Numbered from the stretch's first letter, positions 43,808 through 53,954 are shown. The stretch is DNA of 64,000 bases from Thiomicrospira aerophila AL3 (GCF_000227665.2 NZ_CP007030.1:1860001-1924000); one strand, 5' to 3'. Notes: generated by a model from the sequence alone, not told the origin. Made by a program: numbers and translations.

Positions 43808-46021
43808 TTAGAACTCTGCCCACTCGTCTTCTTTTGCAGGCTCAGATACTTTTTTGTTATCGACCTTTACGGGTTTTGATAGGGTTTTATTCGGCAAATT
43901 TGCTGACTTGGGAGATGCTAATGCCGGTGCAGCGGTTTTATCTCGCGTCTGAAAAAATCGCATTTGTTCAGTCAGCAAATCTGCTTGCTCGCGCATACTT
44001 TCAGCCGCCGCAGATGTCTCTTCAACCAAGGCGGCATTTTGTTGCGTACCCTCATCAATCTGATTCATCGCCAACTGCAACTGCTTAACACCCTCAGCCT
44101 GCTCAATGGAGGCCTGTGCTATTTGCTCAGACATTTGTGCCGCTTTTTCAATAGCACCCGTTATATTTAAAATCACATCACCAGACTCATTAGCTAAACG
44201 CGTACCTTGATCAATGCGCTGAACACTTTCATTGATTAACGCCGTAATATCCTTGGCAGCCTCGGCTGATTTTTGCGCTAATGCCCTCACTTCACCTGCT
44301 ACCACTGCAAAACCACGGCCATGCTCTCCGGCACGCGCCGCTTCCACGGCGGCATTGAGCGCCAAGAGGTTAGTCTGGAACGCAATGCCATCAATTAAAC
44401 TAACAATTTCAGATATTTTATGACTTGAGGCCTGAATAGCTGCCATAGACTCGATAGTCTGCTTCATTACCGCAGCCGCTGTTTTAGATTGCTGCTCAAC
44501 TTGACGCTCAACTTCTGTCGCTTCAGCAGCCTGCTTGGCATTATTCTGTACAGCATGACTAAAGCTTTCCATCGTAGCGGTGCTTTGCTCAATCGCCGCA
44601 GCCTGCTGCTGCACCCGATCACTTAAATCAAGTGAACCTTGTGCAACCTCTAGAGAAGCATGGTTAACCAATTCGGATGCATCAAGCGCTACAGCGACCA
44701 CTTCAACGAGTTTAGCTACACTTTTATTAACCGCTTCAGTTAGCACCCGTAATTCACCATGGTACTGACTATCAATGGTTTTAGTTAAATCACCTTGCGA
44801 TAGAGCGACGACGACCCTAGTAATATCTGCCATGGCATGCTCTAGCCCATCCATAGCTGAATTTACATTACTCTTCATCACCGCGAGTTGACCCCGGGCT
44901 TCTACATCAACGCGGTGGCGGAACTTACCATTACTCATCTTATCCATCACACGGTTGATGTTTTCGATCACACCGTTAATGCTAGACAAGGCATTTTCTA
45001 CTTTTGAGCTAAAGGCTTTTGGTACCTTAGGATCCATCTGCGTATCAAACTGCCCTTCGTATAAGGCGTCCATCACCTTATCCAGTTCGCTCATCATAAA
45101 CGCGACGTTTTCGGCTGACCCATTCACCCCGTCTTTTAAATTTGCAAGGTCACCTACTAATTCAGTCTTAATGCGTTTGGAGTAATCACCCTGTGCAATC
45201 GCGCCGACTACCACATTGGTTTCTGTTATCGCCGCTTGAACCTCAGCCAACATGGTATTAAGACTCTGACCAATCTTGTTCAACTCATCGCTACGCTGAT
45301 CAAACCGAACCGAAAAATCCATCGTTTTAGAAATATTTGATACCTTGGTTACGGTGGACTCAATCCCTATCCGCACATTTCTAATCACCGCTAAGGCTAA
45401 CAGTCCAACCACAACAAAAGCAAAAATAGATACGAGGATCAAGGTTAAGCTTAGTGTTGCAGCTTGGCGCTCTGACTGGGCAGTCATGATCGATGAGTGC
45501 TCTATTAAACCAGCTCTAAACGCCTGTAAATTGTCCATAGTTTCATTTAACAAAGGGTTTAGCACTTCTAACAGGTGGATGTTGGCCTGATGAAAACGCT
45601 CTTGCTCATACAACACAATACCTTTTTTAGTTTCTTCGATATAACGTTGAGTTAAATTAAGAAAAGATTGCGCCTGAGGCAAAAACTCTTTAGAAGGTGG
45701 GAAGGCTGCAAATGCTTGCAATTGTTCGTCTATGCGTTGATGAATACGGTGCATATGTTCAAGATGCATCTCAGTCGGGTGATCATGCAGAGCGACTATA
45801 TGTGGCTGACCAGGATCATGCTGTAGCGTTAAGAGATATTGATTGTGATTGCGTAAAAGTAAACTATCAACATTGGATAGCGAACGCATTTGCGAAAGGT
45901 CTTCAATATAAACCATAGATTTCGTCGTTTTGTCCATGCCAATATGGCCAACCAAACCAACAATACTTAGGGCAGCCAAACTCACTGCCGCCAATAATAT
46001 TAAGCGCGCTTTTATTGTCAT
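43808..46021 (-). CDS. Methyl-accepting chemotaxis protein, poly-HAMP, EWAEF tail
   Basis: Paralogue of the next gene in the operon, 737 residues. TM1 (about 5-26), a sensory helical bundle (about 27-190) rich in His ([28 protein letters not shown], about 65-95), TM2 (about 190-215), several HAMP-like repeats (about 215-455) and a signalling hairpin almost identical to that of the neighbour. It also ends DEWAEF. The cluster of His residues in the sensor suggests metal or heme binding, which is inference. 83 bp after cheW and 51 bp before the second receptor. Confidence 0.92.
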   Translation of the reverse strand: MTIKARLILLAAVSLAALSIVGLVGHIGMDKTTKSMVYIEDLSQMRSLSNVDSLLLRNHNQYLLTLQHDPGQPHIVALHDHPTEMHLEHMHRIHQRIDEQLQAFAAFPPSKEFLPQAQSFLNLTQRYIEETKKGIVLYEQERFHQANIHLLEVLNPLLNETMDNLQAFRAGLIEHSSIMTAQSERQAATLSLTLILVSIFAFVVVGLLALAVIRNVRIGIESTVTKVSNISKTMDFSVRFDQRSDELNKIGQSLNTMLAEVQAAITETNVVVGAIAQGDYSKRIKTELVGDLANLKDGVNGSAENVAFMMSELDKVMDALYEGQFDTQMDPKVPKAFSSKVENALSSINGVIENINRVMDKMSNGKFRHRVDVEARGQLAVMKSNVNSAMDGLEHAMADITRVVVALSQGDLTKTIDSQYHGELRVLTEAVNKSVAKLVEVVAVALDASELVNHASLEVAQGSLDLSDRVQQQAAAIEQSTATMESFSHAVQNNAKQAAEATEVERQVEQQSKTAAAVMKQTIESMAAIQASSHKISEIVSLIDGIAFQTNLLALNAAVEAARAGEHGRGFAVVAGEVRALAQKSAEAAKDITALINESVQRIDQGTRLANESGDVILNITGAIEKAAQMSEQIAQASIEQAEGVKQLQLAMNQIDEGTQQNAALVEETSAAAESMREQADLLTEQMRFFQTRDKTAAPALASPKSANLPNKTLSKPVKVDNKKVSEPAKEDEWAEF

Positions 46022-46104
46022 AAATTACTTAGCAACGAATGTTGCCATCCTCTAGTTTCTTTATTTAATTATGTTATTTATCAAGCAGGTCAAATAATAG
46101 TGCG

Positions 46105-46650
46105 TTAAGCCGCCATTAAAAACTGACGCACTTCTTCATATATACCTTGATTGATCATCAAATCCACATTCAAAATGATAATCATGGTGTGATCTAGCGT
46201 GGCCAAGCCTTTCACAAATTCTCCGCTCACTCGCTTGGTGTCACCAAAGCTTGGCGCAGACTGAAGTTCGGCGAGGTTGACATCATGCACATCAGATACG
46301 CCATCCACCACTAAACCAATGGTCTTCTGAATAACCTCGTCACTTTCAGGAATTTGATAATTAAAGTGGGTAATAATCACAACCGTTGAATCGTTGTAAA
46401 CCATCTCACCGATTTTGAAGCGTTGGCGAAGATCAACAATCGGCACCACCGCACCACGCATATTAATGACGCCCTTAATGTAATCGGGAGTATTAGGAAG
46501 CGAGGTGGGCGGTTCCCAACCACGAATTTCTTGCACACGCAATATGTCGATACCATAGGTTTCGGCACCCAAGACAAAAGTTAAAAACTGATCGTTTAGG
46601 TTATTATCTAGATCATGGTCAATTGCTTGATTTTCTTCCATTCCCTGCAT
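46105..46650 (-). CDS. cheW: Chemotaxis coupling protein CheW
   Basis: Scaffold linking chemoreceptors to the CheA kinase. 181 residues: an acidic N-terminal extension, then the CheW domain (about 20-165) with FLTFVLGAETYGIDILRVQEIRGW, NMRGAVVPIVDLRQRF and GLVVDGVSDV. Start chosen at 46650 because AAAGGAG lies 6 nt upstream; the frame is open to 46683. First gene of an operon with two chemoreceptors. No CheA, CheY, CheR or CheB gene is in the window, so this is a satellite receptor cluster. Confidence 0.92.
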   Translation of the reverse strand: MQGMEENQAIDHDLDNNLNDQFLTFVLGAETYGIDILRVQEIRGWEPPTSLPNTPDYIKGVINMRGAVVPIVDLRQRFKIGEMVYNDSTVVIITHFNYQIPESDEVIQKTIGLVVDGVSDVHDVNLAELQSAPSFGDTKRVSGEFVKGLATLDHTMIIILNVDLMINQGIYEEVRQFLMAA

Positions 46651-46749
46651 GAGCTTCTCCTTTGGTCTTAACGACTTACACACATTAGACTTTTATAATT
46701 TGATTTAATTTTTTTATATTATCAGAATATATCATAAAACATTAATGCT

Positions 46750-47787
46750 TTAGCTTAATTCAACTGCTTCGCGCAACCACACGGTAGCATACTGCCCTGC
46801 CGCTAACTCAAATTGAATCACCAAATCAGGCATTGACTGTTCCGCTTCCTGCAACCAATGCCAGCTAACCGCCTGTGCATTAAGGCGTAATGCACGTCGG
46901 CCGGTTTTCAGCTGTAACGCATATAAACCCTGGCACCAGGTCTGGTAATCCTGTAACACAGCCGTTTCCAATTGCAGTGCTACAGACGTCGCAGGTGATG
47001 GCTCCACTCCCACTAAAGGCCCGGTTGGGTGAAGATCATACTCCTGCACGCGCTGGGCTAAATCTGCACTGGCATCGTCTGCAAACCACTTGGTTGAACC
47101 CTCAAGCTGAAAAACATCACCCAAGCAGGCCTGGTTCCAAGACCCCTGCCGCACTCGCTCGGCAAGCACTTGATTAAAAAGGAAAGAACGTGCGGCGGAA
47201 ATATACAAACTGCGCTGTGCCGGCCTTAAACGCGTCAACTCCCCGGCAAACAAACGCTGCGCCATCACCAAATTATGTTCATTGCGCCCAAAGCGCTGCG
47301 GGCCGTAGTAATTGGGCACACCGGCGACGGCCATCTGTTGTAGCCGCGCATCAATCTGAGCAGGATCAGCCGTCACCTCGCGCAAGTGAATAATGAAGCG
47401 ATTGCCTTTTAATCCGCCAGTTTGTAATTTTCGTTGATGACGTGTAGACGACAAAATCGTCACCCCTTCAATCTGCCACTGCGCCCATGCTGGGTCGGCT
47501 TGCCCAGGCAAATACAAACTAAACCATTGGCGGGTGATGCCATGACGGTCTTTTAAACCAGCAAACCCGATATCACGCAACCGAATATTGGCTAACTTAG
47601 CCAATTGTTGTGCCACCCAGTCGGTGTTTTGACCGACCTTTTCAACCCACAGCCACAGATGTTCACCTTGACCGGTTAATGGATAGGATAGGATTTCTTC
47701 AACTTGAAAATCGGCAGGTGTTTGCTTAAGTTGCGCACAGCCCAAAGGACCACCAAACGCATAGGGGAGTTGTGCTATGTGCGACAT
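46750..47787 (-). CDS. truD: tRNA pseudouridine(13) synthase
   Basis: Isomerises U13 of tRNA-Glu. 345 residues; the catalytic Asp is in FAGLKDRHGIT (near residue 80), and the TRUD domain motifs NYYGPQRFGR and RSFLFNQVLAERV are present. It is not next to ispF or surE as in many gammaproteobacteria, but 15 bp before a lipoprotein gene on the same strand. Confidence 0.93.
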   Translation of the reverse strand: MSHIAQLPYAFGGPLGCAQLKQTPADFQVEEILSYPLTGQGEHLWLWVEKVGQNTDWVAQQLAKLANIRLRDIGFAGLKDRHGITRQWFSLYLPGQADPAWAQWQIEGVTILSSTRHQRKLQTGGLKGNRFIIHLREVTADPAQIDARLQQMAVAGVPNYYGPQRFGRNEHNLVMAQRLFAGELTRLRPAQRSLYISAARSFLFNQVLAERVRQGSWNQACLGDVFQLEGSTKWFADDASADLAQRVQEYDLHPTGPLVGVEPSPATSVALQLETAVLQDYQTWCQGLYALQLKTGRRALRLNAQAVSWHWLQEAEQSMPDLVIQFELAAGQYATVWLREAVELS

Positions 47788-47802
47788 ACAAAGTCCAATA
47801 GA

Positions 47803-48285
47803 TTAGATGTCTTCAAACACCCGTTGTGAAATAGGAAAGACACCAGGCTCGGCAGGATCGTCTAGATAGAGTTTAAGCTCTAAACGCTTAATATTGCCTG
47901 GTCGAATATAGTCATCAATAAATTGACGAGAGCCGGGCGGATCATCACGGCCTAGATATAAATAAAAATTACGTAATTGACAGGGATTAGTAGGATCCGA
48001 CGCTTGATGGCGCAACCAACTGCCACCTGCCAACTGATAACCATCAAAGGTTTCAATACTCATGGTGTGATAGATAGATTTACGAACCTTTAAGGGTTCG
48101 TTTAAACAAATCTCTAACACGCGGTTAAAGTTACCCGAACCTCGATCAACATTCACCAAAACTTGGGCACTATCAATACTTAACGGCCCCTGTTGAGAGC
48201 AACCAGGTAAGGTTACTAAACCCACCGTAACGAACAACGCCATGACCGGCAGTGAAATGCGTTTAACTATTCCCTGACAATTCAT
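47803..48285 (-). CDS. Putative lipoprotein of unknown function
   Basis: 160 residues, not recognised. The N-terminal signal (about 1-29) ends in a lipobox LPGC, so the mature protein should be lipid-anchored. The rest is predicted mostly beta, with two more Cys residues (CLNEP and NPCQL) that could form a disulfide. Start placed at 48285 because AGGAG lies 7 nt upstream; the frame is open to 48309. It follows the Tim44-like gene by about 36 bp and is probably in its operon. Confidence 0.75.
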   Translation of the reverse strand: MNCQGIVKRISLPVMALFVTVGLVTLPGCSQQGPLSIDSAQVLVNVDRGSGNFNRVLEICLNEPLKVRKSIYHTMSIETFDGYQLAGGSWLRHQASDPTNPCQLRNFYLYLGRDDPPGSRQFIDDYIRPGNIKRLELKLYLDDPAEPGVFPISQRVFEDI

Positions 48286-48321
48286 GGCGCTGCTCCTAAA
48301 TGACATCACTAAGCCAATTGA

Positions 48322-49260
48322 TTAAGCCTGTTGCTGAATACCGGCAATTTGCCAGTTACCCTCACCTGCCTGTAAACGACGAATATGCCAAATTTCATTA
48401 AAGGCATGGGCATCGTCATCACGGCTTTCTTTAATATACCCGCTAAAACGAATGCTGACCACAAAATAATCACCATCAATCGACTGATCAACTAACTCAC
48501 TGTGTAAGGTATCAATTTCAGTGTAGTTTTCACCCACCACGATTTCATCCATCATCGACTTGAGCTCAGCGAATAATTCTGGCGTACAGTAACTTTCAAT
48601 TTCAGATGCATCGCCTTGATCCCACGCCTTTTGCACGCTCACAAAGTGCTGTTTCGCCCCTTCTACAAAGGCATCCGGGTTAAACCAACTCGGTGTTGCC
48701 ACATTGTGTAACGCATTGATGCCTAAGCCAGAACCAATCATTGAACCGCTATAATTAGGATCATATTGCTGGGTTTGATTAACAGGGCTTGCTGTCGGCG
48801 CCTCACGATATTGAGTTGGGGCTGAAGCAGGCTCTTGCGGTGTTGCACCAGCCGCACCGGCATATTGGCCTGATTGACGAGCACGCCAAGCACGGAATAA
48901 CATAAACAAACCAAAGGCAAGCGCGCCAAACAGCAGAATATCCATAAACTGCAGGCCATCAAAGCCATCTCCAAACAGCATCCAAGCTAATAAACCACCA
49001 GCAGCCAGGCCTGCTAAAGGCCCCAACCAACGAGAAGCACCCGAGTTGGCTACTGCTTGCTGGCGCTGCGCTTGGCGTTGTTGCTGTTGTTCCTGACGTT
49101 GTTGACGCTGCTGCTGCTGTTGCTGGCGCTGATGAGCCGGCATAGAATGCTGTTTACCAAAACTGCCACCGCCGCCAAAACGCTTGGCTTCGGCAGGCTG
49201 CGGCATAATTAAAATCGCCCCTAATACTAAACTGGCAAAGACTAATAGTCCGTTTTTCAT
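48322..49260 (-). CDS. Tim44-like domain membrane protein
   Basis: 312 residues. Signal/TM segment (about 1-25), Gly-rich start, a Gln/Arg-rich low-complexity run (about 44-70), two TM helices (about 76-97 and 105-122), and a C-terminal Tim44-like domain (about 190-310: FVEGAKQHFVSVQKAWDQGDASEIESYCTPELFAEL). Bacterial members are of unknown function. AAGGAG precedes the ATG. One CAGGCCTG lies inside. Confidence 0.86.
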   Translation of the reverse strand: MKNGLLVFASLVLGAILIMPQPAEAKRFGGGGSFGKQHSMPAHQRQQQQQQRQQRQEQQQQRQAQRQQAVANSGASRWLGPLAGLAAGGLLAWMLFGDGFDGLQFMDILLFGALAFGLFMLFRAWRARQSGQYAGAAGATPQEPASAPTQYREAPTASPVNQTQQYDPNYSGSMIGSGLGINALHNVATPSWFNPDAFVEGAKQHFVSVQKAWDQGDASEIESYCTPELFAELKSMMDEIVVGENYTEIDTLHSELVDQSIDGDYFVVSIRFSGYIKESRDDDAHAFNEIWHIRRLQAGEGNWQIAGIQQQA

Positions 49261-49402
49261 TGATCTGACTCCTTATCAGGTTGATCGACTTTTCATTGCG
49301 AAAGTATAACAAAAACGACACCTAGCACGACTAAATTCCCACAAGCGCTGATGGATAGATTATGCAACCCGTCCAGGGCAAGCCGTATTGGGCAAGCAAA
49401 CC

Positions 49403-50566
49403 TTATAGTGCCGCCAAGATTGCCTGGCTTAAAGCCTGATCCGACAGTACCAACGGATTGCCTAGCATACTGCCTGCCCGACAACTTTGCAGAACCGGCG
49501 CCAGGTTATCCTGGGTTAAGCCAAAATCAGCCAAACCTTGTGGAATTTTATCGGCCACCCACTGCTCCAAAGCCATCACCAGGCCTGGTAATTCCGGGCT
49601 GCCGGTTAATAACTCGGCCACCTGTGAATATTTAGCCAAGGTCATGGCTGCATGCGGCGCATCGGATGCCAACAGGGCCTCAATATTTAAACGGGTAATC
49701 GGCGCTAATAACTTAGCGCAAACCAAGCCATGTGGTGCTTCAAAAAATGCACCAATCGGCCCGGCCAGTCCATGCACTGCGCCTAAACCGGCATTGGCCA
49801 GCGTCATGCCAGAAAAGCTCGCCGCCAAAAGTAACCGACCATAGCCTTGTTGCTTGGTCGCTTCGTCTTCGGCCTTAATCATCTCAAACGCGCCATGAAA
49901 TAACTGCATCCCCTGCCAAGCTAACGCATCCGTCATCGGATTGGCTTTGAGCGTGACATAGGATTCTAACAACTGGGTAAATGCATCCATCGCGGTTGGG
50001 TAAAGCACCGAACTCGGGCAGTGCGGTAAAAACGCCGGATCTAACCAGGCCTGGTTAGCCAGTAAACGCGCATCTCGAAACGACTTTTTGTATTCGCCGA
50101 GCTTTGAAATCACCGCATTTTTAGTGGTTTCCGATCCCGTGCCAGCGGTGGTCGGCACAGCGATAAAGGGCACAGGTTGTTGTTGCAGCGTTCGCCCGCA
50201 ACCGACACCTTCTAAATAATCCACCACCGAATAACGCTCCGGCAGCAGGCCCGCTACCGCTTTAGCCGCATCCAACACACTGCCACCGCCAAAACCTATG
50301 ACCAGTTCAATGTCTTGCGGCGCACCCGCCACCAGCTTATCCACCAGGTCAGGCGAAGGTTCACCGCGCACGATGACGCGATGCACCTCACGCTGCGCCA
50401 ACACAGACTGCAAGCGCGGTTCCACAAAATGCTGATCGGCATAACCACTGCTAATTAACATCAGTCGCTTTTGAGTCTGCGCCAAAATGGATTCCGCTAA
50501 TCGGCTATCAGTACAACCCCAACCAAATTCAATCGCCGGCATTTGCGCAAATGAAAAATTGTTCAT
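49403..50566 (-). CDS. Iron-containing alcohol dehydrogenase
   Basis: 387 residues, group III ADH. NAD(P)-binding GFGGGSVLDAAKAVA near residue 95 and VPTTAGTGSETTKNAVIS near 138. Metal ligands: Asp in YPTAMDAFTQ, then His residues in AVHGLAGPIGAFFEAPHG. The residue four after the Asp, often His, is Gln here; that change occurs in some subfamilies. Interconverts alcohols and aldehydes; substrate unknown. Two CAGGCCTG palindromes lie inside. Three bases upstream region shows only a weak ribosome site. Confidence 0.88.
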   Translation of the reverse strand: MNNFSFAQMPAIEFGWGCTDSRLAESILAQTQKRLMLISSGYADQHFVEPRLQSVLAQREVHRVIVRGEPSPDLVDKLVAGAPQDIELVIGFGGGSVLDAAKAVAGLLPERYSVVDYLEGVGCGRTLQQQPVPFIAVPTTAGTGSETTKNAVISKLGEYKKSFRDARLLANQAWLDPAFLPHCPSSVLYPTAMDAFTQLLESYVTLKANPMTDALAWQGMQLFHGAFEMIKAEDEATKQQGYGRLLLAASFSGMTLANAGLGAVHGLAGPIGAFFEAPHGLVCAKLLAPITRLNIEALLASDAPHAAMTLAKYSQVAELLTGSPELPGLVMALEQWVADKIPQGLADFGLTQDNLAPVLQSCRAGSMLGNPLVLSDQALSQAILAAL

Positions 50567-50585
50567 CTCACACCCCTTAAACTCA

Positions 50586-50933
50586 TTACGCGAACCCTAG
50601 CATCAGCTTGAGCTTGGATTCTATTTCTGTTAATTCCGGCTGGGTTAACCGCGTTATAACATCAGACTGAATGCGGTTTTTATCAATCGAACGGGTTTGT
50701 TCAAGCACAACATAGGAGGTTTTTAATAGACGCTCACGCGGCGGAATCTCAACCCTTAAAGCCGCCAACTCTGGCCAAAACTGGGTGGTCAAGGGTACCA
50801 CCATCACAACCGGTAATCCCGCTGCAATCAATGGTGTTGCGGTTAACACGACGACTGGCCTAATTTTGCCGATTTCTGCGCCTTGGTTTGGATTGAGTCG
50901 GGCGAGCACCACGTCCGCGCGTACAAAACTCAT
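50586..50933 (-). CDS. MazF/PemK-family toxin (endoribonuclease)
   Basis: 115 residues. MSFVRADVVLARLNP, the conserved Arg in IGKIRPVVVL and VVPLTTQ are MazF/PemK signatures; such toxins cleave mRNA at short motifs. The start is set at 50933 because its ATG overlaps the antitoxin stop as ATGA, the usual arrangement of toxin-antitoxin pairs. The frame is open to 50942. Confidence 0.88.
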   Translation of the reverse strand: MSFVRADVVLARLNPNQGAEIGKIRPVVVLTATPLIAAGLPVVMVVPLTTQFWPELAALRVEIPPRERLLKTSYVVLEQTRSIDKNRIQSDVITRLTQPELTEIESKLKLMLGFA

Positions 50934-51205
50934 TGCCACCAACCTTTTGCGGCCTTATCTGGCTCGACTTCGGTGGCTGAAAACTCATCACTCATTTCGG
51001 CGATATGCTGTTGCAATAGAGGGGAGGTTTTAATAGATTGAGTCGCTTCTACCATCGCTTGCAGAGCAAGTTCCTGTTGCGTTTGCTGCACAAAGCGCTC
51101 CAAAGCACGACGTGCAAAATCTGAACGCGTTAATTGCTGTCTTGCCGCTAAATCACGAATTTGGTGCTCTAAGCTCTCTGGCAAACGTAAGGTTAATGTG
51201 CTCAT
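50930..51205 (-). CDS. Ribbon-helix-helix antitoxin partner of MazF
   Basis: 91 residues. The N-terminal ribbon-helix-helix (about 1-45: TLTLRLPESLEHQIRDLAARQQLTRSDFARRALERFV) binds DNA; the C-terminal acidic tail (about 65-91, ending EVEPDKAAKGWWQ) probably occludes the toxin. Toxin follows with an ATGA overlap. An inverted repeat upstream is a likely operator. Confidence 0.87.
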   Translation of the reverse strand: MSTLTLRLPESLEHQIRDLAARQQLTRSDFARRALERFVQQTQQELALQAMVEATQSIKTSPLLQQHIAEMSDEFSATEVEPDKAAKGWWQ

Positions 51206-51218
51206 AGCCTTCTCTCAG

Positions 51219-51241
51219 TACAATACGTAATACAAATTGTA
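51219..51241. promoter_or_regulatory. Inverted repeat, probable operator of the toxin-antitoxin pair
   Basis: TACAAT and ATTGTA arms 11 bp apart, starting 14 bp upstream of the antitoxin ATG. RHH antitoxins usually repress their own operon at such sites. Confidence 0.5.
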
Positions 51242-51264
51242 ACACAGAAAGCGTAATTAATAGA

Positions 51265-53304
51265 CTACTTGGCTTTGGCGGCTAACAAGGCGCGAATTTG
51301 CTCTAGTTGCGCATTACCATGGGCTTTCACCTCTTCCTTGCTTAACTCGACCCCAGGCTTGCCTTCCCATTGCAACACTTCTTGTGGCAATTCATATAAA
51401 AACCGGCTCGGCTCACAAGGCGTGTCTTCGCCATACTTACGGCGCTTTTGGGCATAGGTGATCGTCAGCGAACGCTGGGCACGGGTAATGCCGACATAAG
51501 CCAAACGTCGCTCCTCTTCTAGGCCGGGCGATTCGAGGTTTTGCTTGTGTGGCAACATTTCTTCTTCCACGCCAACCAAAAACACATGTGGAAACTCCAA
51601 CCCTTTAGACGCATGCAAGGTCATCAGACTGATCATGTCATGCTCTTTTTCGTCTTCGTTGCGCTCCATAATATCCATTAGCGTCATATGCGACACCACC
51701 TTGGCTAATTTGAGTTGATCACCGTCTTCCTCATCGGCTTTTTTAACAATCCGTTCAATCCACAGCAACAAATCGCGCACGTTTTCAATACGTTTTTCGG
51801 CGGTTTTAACTGAGCTGGCTGTTTCCATCAACCAGTTATCATATTCAATTTTATCCAACACACCGCGCACAAAGGCCACCATCTCAACGCCTTCGACCGA
51901 CTCGGCCTCCTTAACCCAATCCAATAACACCTGCCCAAACAATTGCACCCGCTTGAGCGATTTTTCTGACAAGATTTGGGTTAACCCAAACTCTTGAGTG
52001 GCATCAAATAGGCTGATGCCTCGGTTGGTCGCATAGGTCGCCAGTTTTTCCAGGGTTGTTGCGCCGATTTCACGTCGCGGGGTATTGATAATGCGCAAAA
52101 ACGCGGCATCGTCATCGGGATTCACAATCAGCTTCAAATAAGACATCACATCCTTAATTTCAGCCTTATCAAAAAACGACTGGCCGCCCGATAGAATATA
52201 AGGCAAGTTTTGCTCACGCAGCGCACGCTCAATTAAGCGGGCCTGGTGATTACCACGATACAAAATGGCATAGTCGCGATTCTTAGTGCGATACTGAAAT
52301 TTATGCACCACTAATTCCGACACCACCCGCTCGGCTTCTTGGTTTTCATTGGCGCAGGCAATCACCCTAATCGGATCCCCCATACCCATTTCGCTCCACA
52401 GACGCTTTTCAAACACGTGCGGGTTATTAGCAATCAACTGGTTAGCGCTATTCAAAATACGTTGGCTAGAGCGATAATTTTGCTCCAGTTTCACTAAATG
52501 CAAGCCGGGAAAATCCTGCTGTAACAACGCCAAGTTTTCCGGTTGCGCACCCCGCCAAGCGTAAATGGATTGATCGTCATCGCCCACCACGGTCAATTTG
52601 CCGTTTAACCCGACCAACTGGCGCACCAATTTATATTGCGCCGCGTTGGTGTCTTGATACTCATCGACCAACAAATAGCGCACTTTGTTTTGCCATTTTT
52701 CTAAAATTTGCGGCTGTTCGTTAAACAAGCGCACCGGCAAGCCGATCAAGTCGTCAAAATCGACCGCATTGTAAGCGTGAAGTTGTTTTTGATAAGCGGC
52801 ATACAGCCGCGCACGCGCCTGGCCTAACGGGTCTTCAGCCATCTCTAGGGCAATTTGCGGGTCAAGATGTTGGTTTTTCCACGCCGAAATCTCCCACTGC
52901 ACACCGGCGAGCTCCTCCGGATCCAGGTCGTTTTTTTTCATCAACTCTTTCAAAATTTGGCCGCTATCGGTCGCATCCATAATCGAAAAATTGGCTTTGT
53001 AATTAAGCGCCTTATATTCCTGACGAATAATGTTTAAGCCCAGATTATGAAAGGTGGACACATTTAAGCCTTTCGCCGGGGTATCGACCATCAGTTTGGT
53101 GACCCGCTCTTTCATTTCGCGAGCGGCTTTGTTGGTAAAGGTCACCGCATAAATCTGGTGCGGCTTATAGTCGTGCTTGCGCACTAAATGAGCGATTTTT
53201 TCGGTGATAACACGCGTCTTGCCACTGCCGGCGCCTGCTAGCACCAGCAAGGGCGTATCAATGTGCAACACCGCTTCAAGTTGACGAGGGTTTAAACTGT
53301 GCAT
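51265..53304 (-). CDS. rep: ATP-dependent DNA helicase Rep
   Basis: Superfamily 1A 3'-5' helicase that clears proteins ahead of replication forks. About 679 residues: LNPRQLEAV Q-motif, Walker A LAGAGSGKT, VTFTNKAAREM, DEYQDTN, VGDDDQSIYAWRGA, LEQNYRSSQ, SLMTLHASKGLEF and VGITRAQ. The sequence is closer to Rep than UvrD by length and the SGGQSFFDKAEIKD segment. Start set at 53304 as Rep proteins begin near LNP; an ATG at 53349 would add 15 residues. Divergent from the Uma2 gene. Confidence 0.93.
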   Translation of the reverse strand: MHSLNPRQLEAVLHIDTPLLVLAGAGSGKTRVITEKIAHLVRKHDYKPHQIYAVTFTNKAAREMKERVTKLMVDTPAKGLNVSTFHNLGLNIIRQEYKALNYKANFSIMDATDSGQILKELMKKNDLDPEELAGVQWEISAWKNQHLDPQIALEMAEDPLGQARARLYAAYQKQLHAYNAVDFDDLIGLPVRLFNEQPQILEKWQNKVRYLLVDEYQDTNAAQYKLVRQLVGLNGKLTVVGDDDQSIYAWRGAQPENLALLQQDFPGLHLVKLEQNYRSSQRILNSANQLIANNPHVFEKRLWSEMGMGDPIRVIACANENQEAERVVSELVVHKFQYRTKNRDYAILYRGNHQARLIERALREQNLPYILSGGQSFFDKAEIKDVMSYLKLIVNPDDDAAFLRIINTPRREIGATTLEKLATYATNRGISLFDATQEFGLTQILSEKSLKRVQLFGQVLLDWVKEAESVEGVEMVAFVRGVLDKIEYDNWLMETASSVKTAEKRIENVRDLLLWIERIVKKADEEDGDQLKLAKVVSHMTLMDIMERNEDEKEHDMISLMTLHASKGLEFPHVFLVGVEEEMLPHKQNLESPGLEEERRLAYVGITRAQRSLTITYAQKRRKYGEDTPCEPSRFLYELPQEVLQWEGKPGVELSKEEVKAHGNAQLEQIRALLAAKAK

Positions 53305-53389
53305 TGTTTGCTGAGCATCTGATTTAAAAGGTAGAATATGATAAAACATATTGCAACGGCATGAGGCCTAAGTTCAAGGAGTCGCCAAA

Positions 53390-53938
53390 ATGAAGCCTGC
53401 ATTTTTTCCGAACTATACGGTCAAAGATTACGAGATATGGGAGGGCGATTGGGAATTAATTGGCGGATTTCCGGTTGCCATGTCGCCTGCGCCGGTGATA
53501 AGTCATCAATATGTCAATGGTGCCTTCTTCCGCCATTTAGACGAACAACTTGAAAACTGTGCCAAGTGTCATCCACTACAGGAATCAGATTGGCGTATCT
53601 ATGACGATACTGTGGTACGCCCTGACACGGTGGTCGTATGCTATAAGCCCGACAAGTTTTTAACTAAGCGCCCGGAACTGATTATCGAAGTACTCTCCCC
53701 TTCGACGGCACGCCTAGATGAAACCACCAAACTTGAACTCTATCAAACCGAAGGGGTGCCTTATTACATTTTGGTTGACCCAACAAAACTGATCGCCAAG
53801 GTTTATCAGCTTAAGGATGGTCGCTACATTAAAGTGAATGATTTTATTGATGGTCAGTGCCCTATCGAACTGAGTGACTGTGCATTTGAATTGGATTTTG
53901 GTTTAGTGTTTGACCGCGTGCGTAAAGCACTGGATTAA
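53390..53938 (+). CDS. Uma2-family putative endonuclease (DUF820)
   Basis: 182 residues with a restriction-endonuclease-like core: DDTVVRPDTVVVCY, then LIIEVLSPSTARLDETTKLELYQTEGVPYYILVDP, giving the Asp...Glu-x-Leu residues of the Uma2 fold. Members are numerous in cyanobacteria and some proteobacteria; role unknown, possibly mobile or selfish. CAAGGAGTCGCC precedes the ATG. Genes downstream begin in the same orientation after 16 bp. Confidence 0.87.
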   Translation: MKPAFFPNYTVKDYEIWEGDWELIGGFPVAMSPAPVISHQYVNGAFFRHLDEQLENCAKCHPLQESDWRIYDDTVVRPDTVVVCYKPDKFLTKRPELIIEVLSPSTARLDETTKLELYQTEGVPYYILVDPTKLIAKVYQLKDGRYIKVNDFIDGQCPIELSDCAFELDFGLVFDRVRKALD

Positions 53939-53954
53939 AAGGACAAAAATACAA

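Noticed and set aside
51265-53304. UvrD instead of Rep
   Set aside because: Length, N-terminus and internal segments fit Rep better; both are SF1A helicases, so a phylogeny would settle it.
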